Notes: generated from the sequence alone by a model not told the origin. A stretch of 64,000 bases of DNA from Achromobacter pestifer (GCF_013267355.1 NZ_CP053985.1:3286001-3350000); one strand, 5' to 3'; shown: positions 1 through 9,164, counted from the first letter of the stretch. A program made the numbers and translations.

Positions 1-698
1 ACGGCACGCGGCTGGCGCTGTGGGCGCTGGCGGTGGCCTGCGAATACTTGTCGCCCATGATCGGCTTCCGCTTCCCCGGCCTGGGGCGTTCCGCCACCCG
101 TGAATGGACCATCGAGGGAGGCCACCTGGCCGAGCGCTGCCAGCTGTTCGTCATCGTCGCGCTGGGCGAAACCCTGCTCATCACCGGCGCCACGCTGGCC
201 GACCTGGACCGCTGGAGCGCGCCCGCGCTGATCGCGTTGCTGGCGGCCTTCCTGGGCACGGCCGCCATGTGGTGGGTGTACTTCGACACCAGCAGCCGCG
301 ACGGCACCGAGGCCATCGTGCATTCCGACGATCCGGGTCGTATCGGCGCCTGGTTCCACTACGTGCATGTGATCCTGATCGCCGGCGTGATCGTGTCGGC
401 CGTGGCCAACGAGCTGGTCATCCTGCATCCGGACGGGCGCATCGCAATGCCGGCTGCTGCCGCGCTGATCGGCGGCCCGGCGCTTTACTTGATCGGCAAC
501 GGTATCTACAAAACGGTGGTCTACCGCCGCTTCCCGCTCTCGCACGTGGTGGGCTTGGTGTTGCTGGCCGTGCTGGCGCCCATTGCCTTCGTCACCGACA
601 ACCTCATGGTGGGTGGCTTGACCACGTTGATCATGATTCTGGTGGCGGCCTGGGAAAGCGTGTCGCGGCGCAAGGTGCAGGCCGGCGTCCCGCACTGA
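1..698 (+). CDS. Low temperature requirement A (LtrA) family membrane protein, 3' part
   Basis: The gene is cut by the left edge of the window; its frame is open from base 3 and closes with TGA at 696-698. The visible 231 or so residues contain the family-typical stretch EGGHLAERCQLFVIVALGET, followed by several hydrophobic segments that read as transmembrane helices (for example around the WWVYFDTSS and HVILIAGVIVSAVANELV stretches). LtrA proteins are multi-pass inner-membrane proteins of unclear biochemical role, named after a Listeria cold-growth phenotype. It converges on the Nudix-ThiE gene downstream. Family assignment is by recognised motif; no function is inferred from context. Confidence 0.85.
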   Translation, partial: GTRLALWALAVACEYLSPMIGFRFPGLGRSATREWTIEGGHLAERCQLFVIVALGETLLITGATLADLDRWSAPALIALLAAFLGTAAMWWVYFDTSSRDGTEAIVHSDDPGRIGAWFHYVHVILIAGVIVSAVANELVILHPDGRIAMPAAAALIGGPALYLIGNGIYKTVVYRRFPLSHVVGLVLLAVLAPIAFVTDNLMVGGLTTLIMILVAAWESVSRRKVQAGVPH

Positions 699-781
699 CT
701 CGGGAAGTGGCATCGATGCCATGACGGCGGAGCCGGGATCGATCAGGGAGCCGCTCGACGTGGCTGGCGAGCGGGCAGGCC

Positions 782-810
782 GGCGGGCTGCTTGCTTCAG
801 CAAGCCCGCC
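782..810. terminator. Possible terminator hairpin between convergent genes
   Basis: GGCGGGC at 782-788 pairs with GCCCGCC at 804-810 around a 15-base loop, in the gap between the convergent ltrA-like and Nudix-ThiE genes. No T-run follows, so this is only a plausible terminator. Confidence 0.35.
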
Positions 811-817
811 GCAGCGC

Positions 818-1780
818 TCAGATCAGCCCGCGTATCCCAGCGATGCCATGCGCGCCGTGGCGCAGCGCCTGCGATACGGTCTGGGTGGACTGGCCACCCA
901 GCGCGAACACCGGAATGCCGGCGTCGCGATTGCCTTGCACGAAACCTTCCCAACCCAGCGTCGCCGCGCCGGGATGGCTGGGCGTGTCCAGCACCGGGCC
1001 CAGCACCGCGAAATCAGCGCCGAGTTCGCGCGCATGGATGACTTGGGCGTTGTCGTGAGCCGATACGCCCACCAGCGCGCCGGCGGGAAGTTCAGGGCGC
1101 GCCGTGAGTTTGGCGGCGTCGGCCGCGCGCAGATGCACGCCATCGGCCTCGCGCCACCAAGCGGCGGGATGGACGCTGTTGACCAGCACCCGGGCGCCCG
1201 CGGCGCGGCAGCGCTTCTGCACCTGTTGCAGCACTTCATGCAGCGATGGGGAGGCCACGCCATCTGGCCATTGCGGTTCGCGCAGCTGCACCAGCTTCAC
1301 GCCGCGCGCCAGCGCCGCTTCCAGCCGGCCCAGGAAAGCGGCCACGCCGGCCCGCGACCCTACGGAACTGATGCCGTAGGAAGTGGGCAGTTGCAGCCAG
1401 CGCAACGGCGGCAGGGTGGCGGGCAGCAAATCGCCCACCGATGCGGCCTGCGCGGGGTTGACCCATTCCAGGCGCTGGTTCTCCAGGCTGCGCGGTTCGC
1501 CCTCCCAGCCGGTGACGTGGCAGAACGCCAGGCGCACCGTGGTGTGCGGATAGGCGTGCACATAGGTGACCCAGGGGCGCGACTGCGTGACGCGGATGCC
1601 GATTTCTTCCTGCAGTTCGCGCGCCAGCGCTTGCAGCACGGTTTCGCCCGGTTCGAGCTTGCCGCCGGGCAGCTCCCACCAGCCCGCCCAGGGTTTGCCT
1701 TCGGGGCGCTGGCCCAGCAGCAGCATGCCGTCCGGGCGCAGGATCAGGCCGGCCGCGACGTCGATGATCTTCTCAGACAT
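818..1780 (-). CDS. Nudix hydrolase fused to a thiamine phosphate synthase-like domain
   Basis: A 320-residue two-domain protein. Residues 1-130 are a MutT-type Nudix domain with a complete Nudix box at about 40-62 ([12 protein letters not shown], then RELQEEIGI), expected to hydrolyse nucleoside diphosphates linked to another moiety, such as 8-oxo-dGTP. Residues 145-320 resemble ThiE/TenI TIM-barrel proteins ([33 protein letters not shown]). This fusion is known in proteobacteria; whether the second half makes thiamine phosphate is not established here. The start MSEK was chosen because it overlaps the upstream ATPase gene by 8 bases, which suggests translational coupling. The longer open frame upstream reads through the ATPase gene in another frame and is not protein-like. 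It is the last gene of a leftward block with the ATPase and argJ. Confidence 0.88.
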   Translation of the reverse strand: MSEKIIDVAAGLILRPDGMLLLGQRPEGKPWAGWWELPGGKLEPGETVLQALARELQEEIGIRVTQSRPWVTYVHAYPHTTVRLAFCHVTGWEGEPRSLENQRLEWVNPAQAASVGDLLPATLPPLRWLQLPTSYGISSVGSRAGVAAFLGRLEAALARGVKLVQLREPQWPDGVASPSLHEVLQQVQKRCRAAGARVLVNSVHPAAWWREADGVHLRAADAAKLTARPELPAGALVGVSAHDNAQVIHARELGADFAVLGPVLDTPSHPGAATLGWEGFVQGNRDAGIPVFALGGQSTQTVSQALRHGAHGIAGIRGLI

Positions 1781-2639
1781 GCCGGGCCGCCCAGTCGCGC
1801 GCGAATTGATACGCCACGCGGCCCGAACGCGAACCGCGTTCGATGGTCCATTGCAGCGCCTCGGTGCGCGAGGGTTCGATCTGCGCTTCCGGGCAACCCA
1901 GCTCGCGCAGCCAGTGGTAGACGATGTCCAGGTAGTCGTCCTGCTTGAAGGGGTAGAACGACAGCCACAGGCCGAAGCGCTCGGACAGCGAGATCTTTTC
2001 CTCGACCGTTTCGCCGGGATGGATTTCACCGTCGGGCTGGTGCTTGGCCGCCAGGTTCTCGCTCATGTACTCCGGCATCAGGTGGCGCCGGTTGGAGGTG
2101 GCATAGATCAGCACGTTGTCGCCCGAGGCCGACACCGAGCCGTCCAGCACCGATTTCAGCGCCTTGTAGCCGGCCTCGCCTTCCTCGAACGACAGGTCGT
2201 CGCAGAACACGATGAAGCGTTCAGGGCGGGAGGCGACCAGTTCGACGATGTCGGCCAGGTCGCCGAGATCCGACTTGTCCACTTCGATCAGGCGCAGTCC
2301 GCGGTCGCCGTAGGCGGCCAGCATGGCCTTGACCAACGAGCTCTTGCCGGTGCCGCGGGCGCCGGTCATGAGCACGTTGTTGGCCGGCTTTTTCTCAAGG
2401 AACTGCAGCGTGTTGCGGTCGATGATGCCCTTCTGGCGCTCGATGTGCTGCAGGTCCGCCATGTCGATGCGCGCCACGTGGCGTACGGCGTCCAGCCAGC
2501 CGCGGGCGCCGCGCTTGCGCCAGCGGTAGGCGTGGGCGGTCCAGTCGATTTCGGGCGTTGCGGGCGGAAGCCAGGCTTCCAGCTGCGCCAGCACGCGCTC
2601 GGCGCGCTGGATAAGGGTGGAGAACTCGGTTGCGGTCAC
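1773..2639 (-). CDS. DUF815 family AAA-like ATP-binding protein
   Basis: A 288-residue cytoplasmic P-loop protein. Walker A GARGTGKS lies at about residues 93-100 and Walker [11 protein letters not shown] with paired aspartates at about 147-148. Further on, [13 protein letters not shown] resembles the sensor-1 region of AAA ATPases, and [13 protein letters not shown] is typical of the DUF815 family. The biochemical role of the family is unknown. It lies 24 bases downstream of argJ and overlaps the Nudix-ThiE gene by 8 bases, so the three are probably cotranscribed. The neighbourhood argJ-ATPase-Nudix is one I recognise from Bordetella-like genomes, but no functional link to arginine synthesis is shown. 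Confidence 0.88.
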   Translation of the reverse strand: MTATEFSTLIQRAERVLAQLEAWLPPATPEIDWTAHAYRWRKRGARGWLDAVRHVARIDMADLQHIERQKGIIDRNTLQFLEKKPANNVLMTGARGTGKSSLVKAMLAAYGDRGLRLIEVDKSDLGDLADIVELVASRPERFIVFCDDLSFEEGEAGYKALKSVLDGSVSASGDNVLIYATSNRRHLMPEYMSENLAAKHQPDGEIHPGETVEEKISLSERFGLWLSFYPFKQDDYLDIVYHWLRELGCPEAQIEPSRTEALQWTIERGSRSGRVAYQFARDWAARHV

Positions 2640-2663
2640 GTCTGAAGTCCCGGGAGTTTCGGA

Positions 2664-3890
2664 TCAGGAGCGGTAGTCGGCGTTGATCGACACGTACTCG
2701 TGCGAGAAGTCGCAGGTGTAGACGGTGTCGCTGACCTGGCCACGGCCCAGGGCAATGCGCACCTGGATCTCGGCCTGCTTCATGACGCGCTGGCCGTCGG
2801 CTTCCTGGTAGGCGGGGTTGCGGCCGCCGTCCTTGGCCACCAATACATCGTCCAGCCACAGGCGGATATTGGACACGTCCAGGTCGTCGATGCCGGCGTA
2901 GCCCACCGCGGCCAGGATGCGGCCCAGGTTGGGGTCCGAGGCGAAGAAGGCGGTCTTGACCAGCGGCGAATGGGCCACGGCGTAAGCCACCTTCAGCGCT
3001 TCCTCGGTGGTGCCGGCTTCTTCCACGCGGATGGTCATGAACTTGGTGGCGCCTTCGGCGTCGCGCACGATCTTGGTGGCCAGTTCCAGCGCCGCGGCCG
3101 TCAGGGCCGCGCGCACGGCGGCGTAGGCCGGATCGGATTCGGCATTCACTTCGACGCCCGACTTGCCGGTGGCGGCGATGATGAAGGAGTCGTTGGTGGA
3201 GGTGTCGCCATCGACCGTGATGCGGTTGAACGAGGCGTCGGCGATCTCGCCGGCCAGCTTGGACAGCAGCGGCTGGGCGATGCCGGCGTCGGTGGCCAGG
3301 AAGCTCAGCATGGTGGCCATGTTGGGCCGGATCATGCCGGCGCCCTTGCTGATGCCGGTGAAGGTGACGGTCTTGCCGCCGATCTGCACCTTGGTGGAAG
3401 AGATCTTCGGCAGCGTGTCGGTCGTCATGATGCCGTGGGCGGCGCTGAACCAGTGGTCGGGACCCAGGTCGGCGATGGCGGCGGGCAGGCCGGCGACCAG
3501 GCGGTCCAGCGGCAGCGGCTCCAGGATGACGCCGGTGGAGAAGGGCAGCACCTCGGCCGCGGGCACGCCCAGCAGCTTGCCCAGCGCGGCGCAGGTGTCC
3601 TTGGCCTTCTGCAGGCCTTCCTCGCCGGTGCCGGCGTTGGCGTTGCCGGTGTTGATGACCAGCGCGCTGATCGGGCCGCCGGCGGCCAGGTGGGCCTGGC
3701 AGACCTGCACCGGGGCGGCGCAGAAGCGGTTGCGCGTGAACACGCCGGCCACGCTGGTGCCCTGCGCGAAGCGGAACACGGTCAGGTCGCGTCGGTTGGC
3801 TTTGCGGATGCCGGCCTCGGTAACGCCGATTTCAACGCCGGCAACAGGAAAAATTTCGGACTCGGAGGGGATCTGCAGATTAACGGCCAT
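2664..3890 (-). CDS. argJ: Bifunctional glutamate N-acetyltransferase / amino-acid acetyltransferase
   Basis: A 408-residue ArgJ. The enzyme transfers the acetyl group from N-acetylornithine to glutamate, and in bifunctional forms also uses acetyl-CoA, closing the cyclic arginine pathway in the cytoplasm. The autoproteolytic site is visible as [13 protein letters not shown] at about residue 188: the precursor is cut between Ala and Thr to give alpha and beta chains, with the Thr as nucleophile. Other family stretches are [29 protein letters not shown] and DGDTSTNDS. Length is normal for the family. The start MAVNLQ fits the N-terminus of homologues, although its ribosome binding site is weak. 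It is the first of three close leftward genes with the DUF815 ATPase and the Nudix-ThiE protein. Confidence 0.96.
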   Translation of the reverse strand: MAVNLQIPSESEIFPVAGVEIGVTEAGIRKANRRDLTVFRFAQGTSVAGVFTRNRFCAAPVQVCQAHLAAGGPISALVINTGNANAGTGEEGLQKAKDTCAALGKLLGVPAAEVLPFSTGVILEPLPLDRLVAGLPAAIADLGPDHWFSAAHGIMTTDTLPKISSTKVQIGGKTVTFTGISKGAGMIRPNMATMLSFLATDAGIAQPLLSKLAGEIADASFNRITVDGDTSTNDSFIIAATGKSGVEVNAESDPAYAAVRAALTAAALELATKIVRDAEGATKFMTIRVEEAGTTEEALKVAYAVAHSPLVKTAFFASDPNLGRILAAVGYAGIDDLDVSNIRLWLDDVLVAKDGGRNPAYQEADGQRVMKQAEIQVRIALGRGQVSDTVYTCDFSHEYVSINADYRS

Positions 3891-3989
3891 GACTTCGTCT
3901 CATGTATGAGCAGGGCGGAATCGCCGCCAGGCGTGGCGGCGCGCGGGGGAAAGCTTTGTATTATCCCACCGGATTGGGACAGCGTCCGG

Positions 3990-5012
3990 TCAGGGGCCGA
4001 TCCGCATGGCAGCCACGTCCAGCACGCCGGCCTCGCGGTTGCTCAGCACGCTGCGCACGGCGCCGTCCGGGGCCTGCAGCACCGACTTGCCGGCCGGCAC
4101 GTCCTCGCCGCCCGCGCGGCGCGCCGAGCGCCCGCGCGATGGCGAAAACAGCAGGTCGCCCGGCTGGACGCCCGGCAGGCGGGCGTTGGCGGCCAGCACC
4201 CGAGTGCCGGGCGGGTAGGTCATGTCGCCCAGCACGGTTTCGCGGGCCAGCAGGCCCTCGAAATCCAGCATGCGGCGTTGGCTGTCCAGCTGCATGTCCA
4301 CCTTCAGCATGGGCATGCGGGCCACCTCGAGCGCCTCGCTGCCTTCGGTGCGCAGCAGCCAGCGCGGCGCGTCGGCCGCGGCGCCGTCATTCACGACCTT
4401 CAGCCAGGCGCCGGGCGGCACGGGCTGCTGGTTCAAGGTGTTGCCGATGGCCAGATGGCAGCTGGCAAAGCGCGGATGGCCGTCGCGCAGCACGAACTCG
4501 AGGCGATGCCCATGCGCGCACAGCCAGCCGTCCTGCGCCTGGTCGCGCGCGATCTCCACCGACAGGGTCTCGGCCTGCTTGCTGTTGGCCGGGTAGCGGA
4601 ACAGGCGCATGGCCGCGACGCCCTGGATGGAGGCAGGGTGGGTGTCGGGGAAGACGGCGAGGTCGAACGACGCCAGCTCGCCCGGCTTGGCCAGGCTGAG
4701 CACGGTGCCAGCGGGCATCTGTACGCCCGCCAACTGGGTGGACTGGGCCAGCACGGTCTTGCGTTCGGCGTCGGCCTGGGCGCTTTGCCGGGCCGAGAAC
4801 CACAGGCTGAACTGCTGATAGGGAAAGATGGCGCCGACGATGGCCAGGAAGGCCATCAGGATGGCGCCGCCGCGCCGGTGGCCGCCCAGCCATTCCCGGG
4901 CGCCGGGGGTGGTGGCCAGCACGGCCAGCCAGGTCAGCAGCGTGGCGAGGCAGGCCAGCGAAGCTGCCATCAGCACGTAGAAATTACCGCCAGGAAGAGA
5001 AACCGGAATCAT
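3990..5012 (-). CDS. Unknown membrane-anchored protein with a large exported domain
   Basis: I do not recognise this 340-residue protein. Residues about 10-32 (VLMAASLACLATLLTWLAVL) and 47-65 (GGAILMAFLAIVGAIFPY) are hydrophobic and should form two membrane segments. The remaining 270 residues are soluble and could be periplasmic, with one Cys pair candidate in DGWLCAHGHRLEF and FASCHLAIG. No catalytic motif is evident. It lies between marR (50-base gap) and argJ (99-base gap) on the same strand. High GC and clean codon bias on this strand support a real gene. A long open frame on the opposite strand of this area is a shadow. Confidence 0.75.
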   Translation of the reverse strand: MIPVSLPGGNFYVLMAASLACLATLLTWLAVLATTPGAREWLGGHRRGGAILMAFLAIVGAIFPYQQFSLWFSARQSAQADAERKTVLAQSTQLAGVQMPAGTVLSLAKPGELASFDLAVFPDTHPASIQGVAAMRLFRYPANSKQAETLSVEIARDQAQDGWLCAHGHRLEFVLRDGHPRFASCHLAIGNTLNQQPVPPGAWLKVVNDGAAADAPRWLLRTEGSEALEVARMPMLKVDMQLDSQRRMLDFEGLLARETVLGDMTYPPGTRVLAANARLPGVQPGDLLFSPSRGRSARRAGGEDVPAGKSVLQAPDGAVRSVLSNREAGVLDVAAMRIGP

Positions 5013-5062
5013 GGCGGCAATTATGCGCCAATCCGCAGGCGGTCACCGGCGCGGACGGGCGC

Positions 5063-5557
5063 TCAGGTCTTGGCGGATTCGGAGCGGGTCGCCACCACTT
5101 GCAGCTTGAGTTCGCCCAGAGCCTGGAACAGCGCGTTGCGGGTGCCTTCGGGCAGATCGCCGAACATGGACTTGACCCAGGATTCATGGGCGCGGGCCAT
5201 GCGGGCGAAGCTCTTCTTGCCCAGCGGCGTGAGCTTGATGAGCGAGCTGCGGCGGTCGGACTCGACCTTGGTGCGCACCACCAGGCCTTCTTTTTCGAGC
5301 TGGTCGGTGATGCCGGTGATGTTGCCGTTGGTGACCATCATGTGGCGCGACAGTTCGCCCATCTTCATGCCCTTGGGCGCGCGCTGCAATTGCGCCATCA
5401 GGTCGAAGCGCGGCAGCGTCGTGTCGAATTCATTGCGCAGGCGGCTGCGGATCTCGCTTTCGACGAGATTGGCACAGGTCAGCATGCGCAGCCACAGGCG
5501 CAACGCATGATGGTCGTCGGGCGCGGCGCGGGATTCCAGGTCGGGAGTGTCGGTCAT
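5063..5557 (-). CDS. MarR family transcriptional regulator
   Basis: A 164-residue winged helix-turn-helix regulator. The DNA-binding core spans roughly residues 50-115: FDLMAQLQRAPKGMKMGELS, then MMVTNGNITGITDQLEKEGLV as recognition helix and following helix, and SDRRSSLIKLTPLG as the wing. MarR proteins bind DNA as dimers and usually release it on binding a small aromatic ligand. The gene is divergent from the five-gene ABC transporter operon starting at 5926, so that transporter and marR itself are the likely targets. It may be translated together with the small frame at 5569-5751 just upstream. Confidence 0.9.
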   Translation of the reverse strand: MTDTPDLESRAAPDDHHALRLWLRMLTCANLVESEIRSRLRNEFDTTLPRFDLMAQLQRAPKGMKMGELSRHMMVTNGNITGITDQLEKEGLVVRTKVESDRRSSLIKLTPLGKKSFARMARAHESWVKSMFGDLPEGTRNALFQALGELKLQVVATRSESAKT

Positions 5558-5568
5558 GGCTATGGAAA

Positions 5569-5751
5569 TTACCGGGAATGAGGGGCGGGCGCCAGATGCT
5601 TCTGATCCAGGATCGCGCGGATCGGCATACGCGCATTGGCGTAGCCATCGGCGCGCTTCTTGAGTATCGGCGGGATGTCGGGTACTGTCGCGCGAACGTT
5701 GTGCCGGGTATTGGGCACTGCGCTTTCATCGTTTTGGTGGAGGGTAACCAT
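5569..5751 (-). CDS. Possible 60-residue protein upstream of marR
   Basis: An ATG-started frame of 60 codons ends 11 bases before marR on the same strand. The product (starting MVTLHQNDESAV) is basic and proline-rich with no recognised domain. The second half uses G or C at most third codon positions, as true genes here do, and marR lacks a clear ribosome binding site of its own, which would fit coupling. No homologue is recognised, so it could equally be part of the marR leader. Confidence 0.4.
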   Translation of the reverse strand: MVTLHQNDESAVPNTRHNVRATVPDIPPILKKRADGYANARMPIRAILDQKHLAPAPHSR

Positions 5752-5766
5752 GGCGGTAGCTTATTA

Positions 5767-5791
5767 GTAAAAACCCTTTGGTAAAAACCCT
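5767..5791. promoter_or_regulatory. Direct repeat GTAAAAACCCT, probable operator
   Basis: The 11-mer GTAAAAACCCT occurs at 5767-5777 and again at 5781-5791, a 14-base period, in an AT-rich patch between marR and the transporter operon. A possible promoter for the operon follows: TTGTTT at 5796-5801 and TAAACT at 5820-5825 (18-base spacer). The repeat is visible; regulator binding is inferred from its position. Confidence 0.45.
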
Positions 5792-5925
5792 AGACTTGTT
5801 TTGCCGAATACTTTAAACCTAAACTATGAAGCACGCCAGCCTTGGCTGTGCTGCACGAAGTTTTTCGAATCGCGATTCCAAAAAAGAACACCCTCTGCGC
5901 GGGCTCGCGCACGGAGCACACCACC

Positions 5926-7089
5926 ATGCGTTTGATCACTTCCCTTCTGGCCGCCGCCGCCCTGGTGCCGGCATTGGCTAGCGCCGACACCATCAAGGTC
6001 GGCATCGCCAACGACATCTCCGGCCCGTTCTCGGCGCTGGGCGCCGAAGCCCGCGACGGCTTCAACCTGGCCATCAAGCAACTGGGCAGCAAGCTGGGCG
6101 GACAGCCCGCCGAATTCGTGCAGACCGACATGGGCGGCAACCCCGACCAGGCCCGCCAACTGGTGACGCGCTATATCCAGCGCGACAAGGTCGATTTCTT
6201 CACCGGCCCCATCGGTTCGAACGTGGCGCTGGCCGTCGGCCCCGCGCTGTTCGCCGCCAAGGTGCCGTACCTGTCGAACAACCCCGGCCCCAGCCAGTTC
6301 GCCGGCGCGCAGTGCAATGCGTACTGGTTCGGCACGTCCTACCAGAACGATGCCTTCCATGAGGCGGCCGGCAAGGTCGCCGCGGACCGCGGCTTCAAGA
6401 AGATGTTCATCATGGCCCCGGACTATCCGGCCGGCAAGGATGCCTTGAACGGCTTCAAGCGCGGCTACAAGACCGCCCCGGGCGATGAGGTCTACACCAA
6501 GCTCGGCCAGATCGACTACGCGGCGGAAATCGCGCAGATCCGCGCCGCCAAGCCGGACGCCGTCTATATCTTCCTGCCGGGCGGTATGGGCATCAACTTC
6601 GTCAAGCAGTTCGTCTCGGCCGGCCTGTCGCAGAGCGTCAAGCTGATCGGCCCGGGCTTCTCGGCCGACGAGGACGTGATCCAGGCCGTGGGCGAGCCCA
6701 TGCTGGGCATGTACAACACGGCGCAATGGGCGCATGACCTGGACGTGCCGCAGAACAAGACCTTCGTCGAAGCCTTCCGCAAGGAATACAACGGCCGCTA
6801 CCCCTCGGTGTACGCGGCCCAGGCCTACGACGTGATCATGGCCATGGACGCCGCCGTCAAGCAGGCCGGGGGCAAGGCTTCCGACCGCGCAGCCATCGTG
6901 AGCGCGCTGGAAAAAGCCGACTACCCCTCGGTGCGCGGCAGCTTCACCTACGGCAAGAACCACTATCCCATCCAGTCCTACTACCTGCGCGTCGTCGACA
7001 AGGACGGCAGCGGCCGCATCACCAACAAGCTGGTGGGCAAGGTGTTCGACAAGTACCAGGACGTCTACGTCGGCGAATGTAAGTTGTAG
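5926..7089 (+). CDS. Branched-chain-type ABC transporter periplasmic binding protein
   Basis: A 387-residue LivK-like (type I periplasmic) binding protein that would deliver a ligand to the LivHMGF-type transporter encoded next. An export signal is seen at MRLITSLLAAAALVPALASA, followed by TIKVGIANDISGPFSALG, the usual first strand of this fold. DFFTGPIGSNVALAVGPALF and MAPDYPAGKDALNGFKRGY are other family landmarks. The start at 5926 was chosen over an upstream in-frame start because it has GGAG 10 bases upstream and gives a proper signal peptide. The ligand is unknown; divergence from a MarR regulator suggests an aromatic or related organic acid rather than an amino acid. Confidence 0.92.
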   Translation: MRLITSLLAAAALVPALASADTIKVGIANDISGPFSALGAEARDGFNLAIKQLGSKLGGQPAEFVQTDMGGNPDQARQLVTRYIQRDKVDFFTGPIGSNVALAVGPALFAAKVPYLSNNPGPSQFAGAQCNAYWFGTSYQNDAFHEAAGKVAADRGFKKMFIMAPDYPAGKDALNGFKRGYKTAPGDEVYTKLGQIDYAAEIAQIRAAKPDAVYIFLPGGMGINFVKQFVSAGLSQSVKLIGPGFSADEDVIQAVGEPMLGMYNTAQWAHDLDVPQNKTFVEAFRKEYNGRYPSVYAAQAYDVIMAMDAAVKQAGGKASDRAAIVSALEKADYPSVRGSFTYGKNHYPIQSYYLRVVDKDGSGRITNKLVGKVFDKYQDVYVGECKL

Positions 7090-7170
7090 CCCACCCCCGA
7101 AGCGCTGCGCGCTTCCCTCTCAAGGGGGCATGCCTGCGGACCGGCGGAGCCGGCTCCGCGGCATCTGGAT
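7090..7170. repeat. Intergenic GC-rich repeat with nested hairpins
   Basis: Directly after the binding-protein gene comes a structured stretch: GAAGCGC/GCGCTTC around a 3-base loop, flanked by CCCCC and GGGGG, then a second small hairpin (CCGGC GGA GCCGG). I recognise this sequence type as a dispersed intergenic repeat of Achromobacter and Bordetella genomes. It could reduce readthrough so that more binding protein than membrane components is made. Only one copy is in this window. Confidence 0.55.
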
Positions 7171-7275
7171 CGGGTGGCACCAGTGCATGCGCCGTGCGTG
7201 GTGCGCAATCAGATTGATTTTGGTGATTTGACCGCGAGCTAGGCCATCGGCAATTCGCGGCAGGGGGAAGTTTTC

Positions 7276-8196
7276 ATGACGTTTACGCTGATCGTCGAGC
7301 AATTGCTGAACGGTCTGCAGTTTGGGTTGATGTTGTTTCTGATCGCGGCCGGGCTGACCCTGGTGTTCGGCATCATGGACATCATGAATCTGGCTCACGG
7401 CTCGCTCTACATGGCCGGCGCCTATGTCGCCGCCGAAACCATGCAGCGCACAGGTTCATTCACCGCCGCCGTCCTGGTGGCGGCCGTCGCCACCGGCGTC
7501 GTCGGCGTGGTGCTGGAACTGACGCTGATCCGCCGCCTCGCGCTGCGCGACCACCTGGCCCAGGTGCTGGGCACCTACGCCGTCATTCTCATCGCCAACG
7601 ATCTGGTCAAGATGATCTGGGGCCCGGCTCCCGTCATGCTGAACATGCCGGCCGTGCTGTCCGGCCCGGTTCGGCTGCTGCCCGATCTGCTCTATCCCGC
7701 CTACCGCCTCATGATCATCGTGTTCGGCGTGGCCGCCGCCGCGGGCCTGTACTGGTTCGTGACGCGCACCCGCGCAGGCGTGCTGGTGCGTGCGGGCGCC
7801 TCCAACCGCCAAATGGCCACCTTGATGGGCGTGCGCGTGCCGCTGCTGTTCCTGGGCGTGTTCGTGCTGGGCGCCATGCTGGCCGCGGTGGCCGGCGCCT
7901 TGCTCGGCCCGATCACCTCGGTGCAGGTGGGCATGGGCGAAGAAATCTTGATTTTGGTGCTGGTCTGCATTGTCATCGGCGGCATCGGATCGATCCGCGG
8001 CGCCTTTGTCGGGGCGCTGCTGGTGGGCATGGTGGACACGGCGGGGCGGGCCTTTTTGCCCATGCTACTGCGCCAGGTCTTTTCTCCGGCCGTGGCCTCC
8101 AGCGTCGGACCGACGCTGGCCGCCATCGCCATTTACGTATTGATGGCGGCAGTGCTGGTGTTCCGGCCCTCCGGCTTGTTTCCGGCGCGGGGTTGA
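7276..8196 (+). CDS. Branched-chain-type ABC transporter permease (LivH-like)
   Basis: A 306-residue inner-membrane permease with about eight hydrophobic segments. GLTLVFGIMDIMNLAHGSLYM is the LivH hallmark, and EEILILVLVCIVIGGIGSIRG carries the EAA-like loop that contacts the ATPases. ATG 7276 is preceded by GGGGGAAG about 6 bases upstream. It overlaps or abuts the next permease gene (TGA at 8194-8196, next ATG at 8199). It works with the LivM-like permease as a heterodimer driven by the two ATPases downstream. Confidence 0.93.
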   Translation: MTFTLIVEQLLNGLQFGLMLFLIAAGLTLVFGIMDIMNLAHGSLYMAGAYVAAETMQRTGSFTAAVLVAAVATGVVGVVLELTLIRRLALRDHLAQVLGTYAVILIANDLVKMIWGPAPVMLNMPAVLSGPVRLLPDLLYPAYRLMIIVFGVAAAAGLYWFVTRTRAGVLVRAGASNRQMATLMGVRVPLLFLGVFVLGAMLAAVAGALLGPITSVQVGMGEEILILVLVCIVIGGIGSIRGAFVGALLVGMVDTAGRAFLPMLLRQVFSPAVASSVGPTLAAIAIYVLMAAVLVFRPSGLFPARG

Positions 8197-8198
8197 CC

Positions 8199-9164
8199 AT
8201 GAAATCCATGATCTGGACCGTGGTCCTGCTGGCCGCGCTGGCGGTGTTCCCCCTGGTGGCGCCGGCGCTGGGCCTGGACTTCTATATTTCCTTCGTGCGG
8301 CGGGTGCTGATCTATGCGCTGGCCGCGACCAGCCTGAACCTGATCCTGGGCTACGGCGGCATGGTGGCGCTGGGGCACGCGGCCTTTTTCGGCGCGGGCG
8401 CCTACGCGGTCGGCATCCTGGCCATGTCGGGCGTCACGTCGGCCCTGATCGTGTGGCCCGCGGCCATGCTGCTGGCGGCGGTGCTGGCCTGCATCACGGG
8501 GGCGATCTCGCTGCGCACCCGCGGCGTGTACTTCATCATGATCACGCTGGCCTTCGCGCAGATGCTGTTCTACATCTTCATCTCGCTGCGCCAGTATGGC
8601 GGCGAGGACGGGCTGAACCTGCCGGGTTACTCGACCTTGCCGGGCATCGACCTGGCCAATGACGTCAGCTTCTATTACCTGGTGCTGGCGCTGTTCGCGC
8701 TGATCATGTGGCTGTTCGGCCGCGTGGTGGCTTCCCGCTTCGGCACCGCCCTGCAAGGCATACGCGAAAACGAGTCGCGCATGGAGTCCATGGGCTATCC
8801 GGTCTATCGCACCAAGCTGATGGCGTTCACGCTGAGCGGCGCGGTGGCCGGCCTGGCCGGCGCGCTGCTGGCCAACCACAACCTCTTCATCTCGCCCAGC
8901 CTGATGCACTGGACCCAGTCGGCCAATCTGCTGATCATGGTGCTGGTGGGCGGCATCGGCCTGCGCTATGGCGGCGTGGCCGGCGCCGTGGTCATGCTGA
9001 CCCTGGAAGAAGTGCTGCGCCTGTGGACCGAATATTGGCACCTGCCCCTGGGCGTGCTGTTGCTGTGCGTGGTGTTCGGCGCGCCGCGCGGCCTGGTCGG
9101 GCTGTTCGGCCCCTTGTTCAGCGGCCGTGCCGCTGCTCCCCAATCCGGCAAGGTGGGATCATGA
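8199..9164 (+). CDS. Branched-chain-type ABC transporter permease (LivM-like)
   Basis: A 321-residue inner-membrane permease and partner of the LivH-like protein. LILGYGGMVALGHAAFFGAGA is the LivM signature, and GTALQGIRENESRMESMGY is the cytoplasmic coupling region. ATG at 8199 is preferred; an in-frame TTG at 8193 overlaps the livH stop and is an alternative. The stop overlaps the start of the next gene (ATGA at 9161-9164), indicating translational coupling within the operon. Confidence 0.93.
   Translation: MKSMIWTVVLLAALAVFPLVAPALGLDFYISFVRRVLIYALAATSLNLILGYGGMVALGHAAFFGAGAYAVGILAMSGVTSALIVWPAAMLLAAVLACITGAISLRTRGVYFIMITLAFAQMLFYIFISLRQYGGEDGLNLPGYSTLPGIDLANDVSFYYLVLALFALIMWLFGRVVASRFGTALQGIRENESRMESMGYPVYRTKLMAFTLSGAVAGLAGALLANHNLFISPSLMHWTQSANLLIMVLVGGIGLRYGGVAGAVVMLTLEEVLRLWTEYWHLPLGVLLLCVVFGAPRGLVGLFGPLFSGRAAAPQSGKVGS

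Noticed and set aside
2700..5510. Very long rightward open frame (936 codons) opposite argJ and the unknown membrane protein
   Set aside because: It is the antisense shadow of high-GC genes: the product is Gly/His/Gln/Arg-rich with no recognisable domain, while the leftward strand encodes a full ArgJ.
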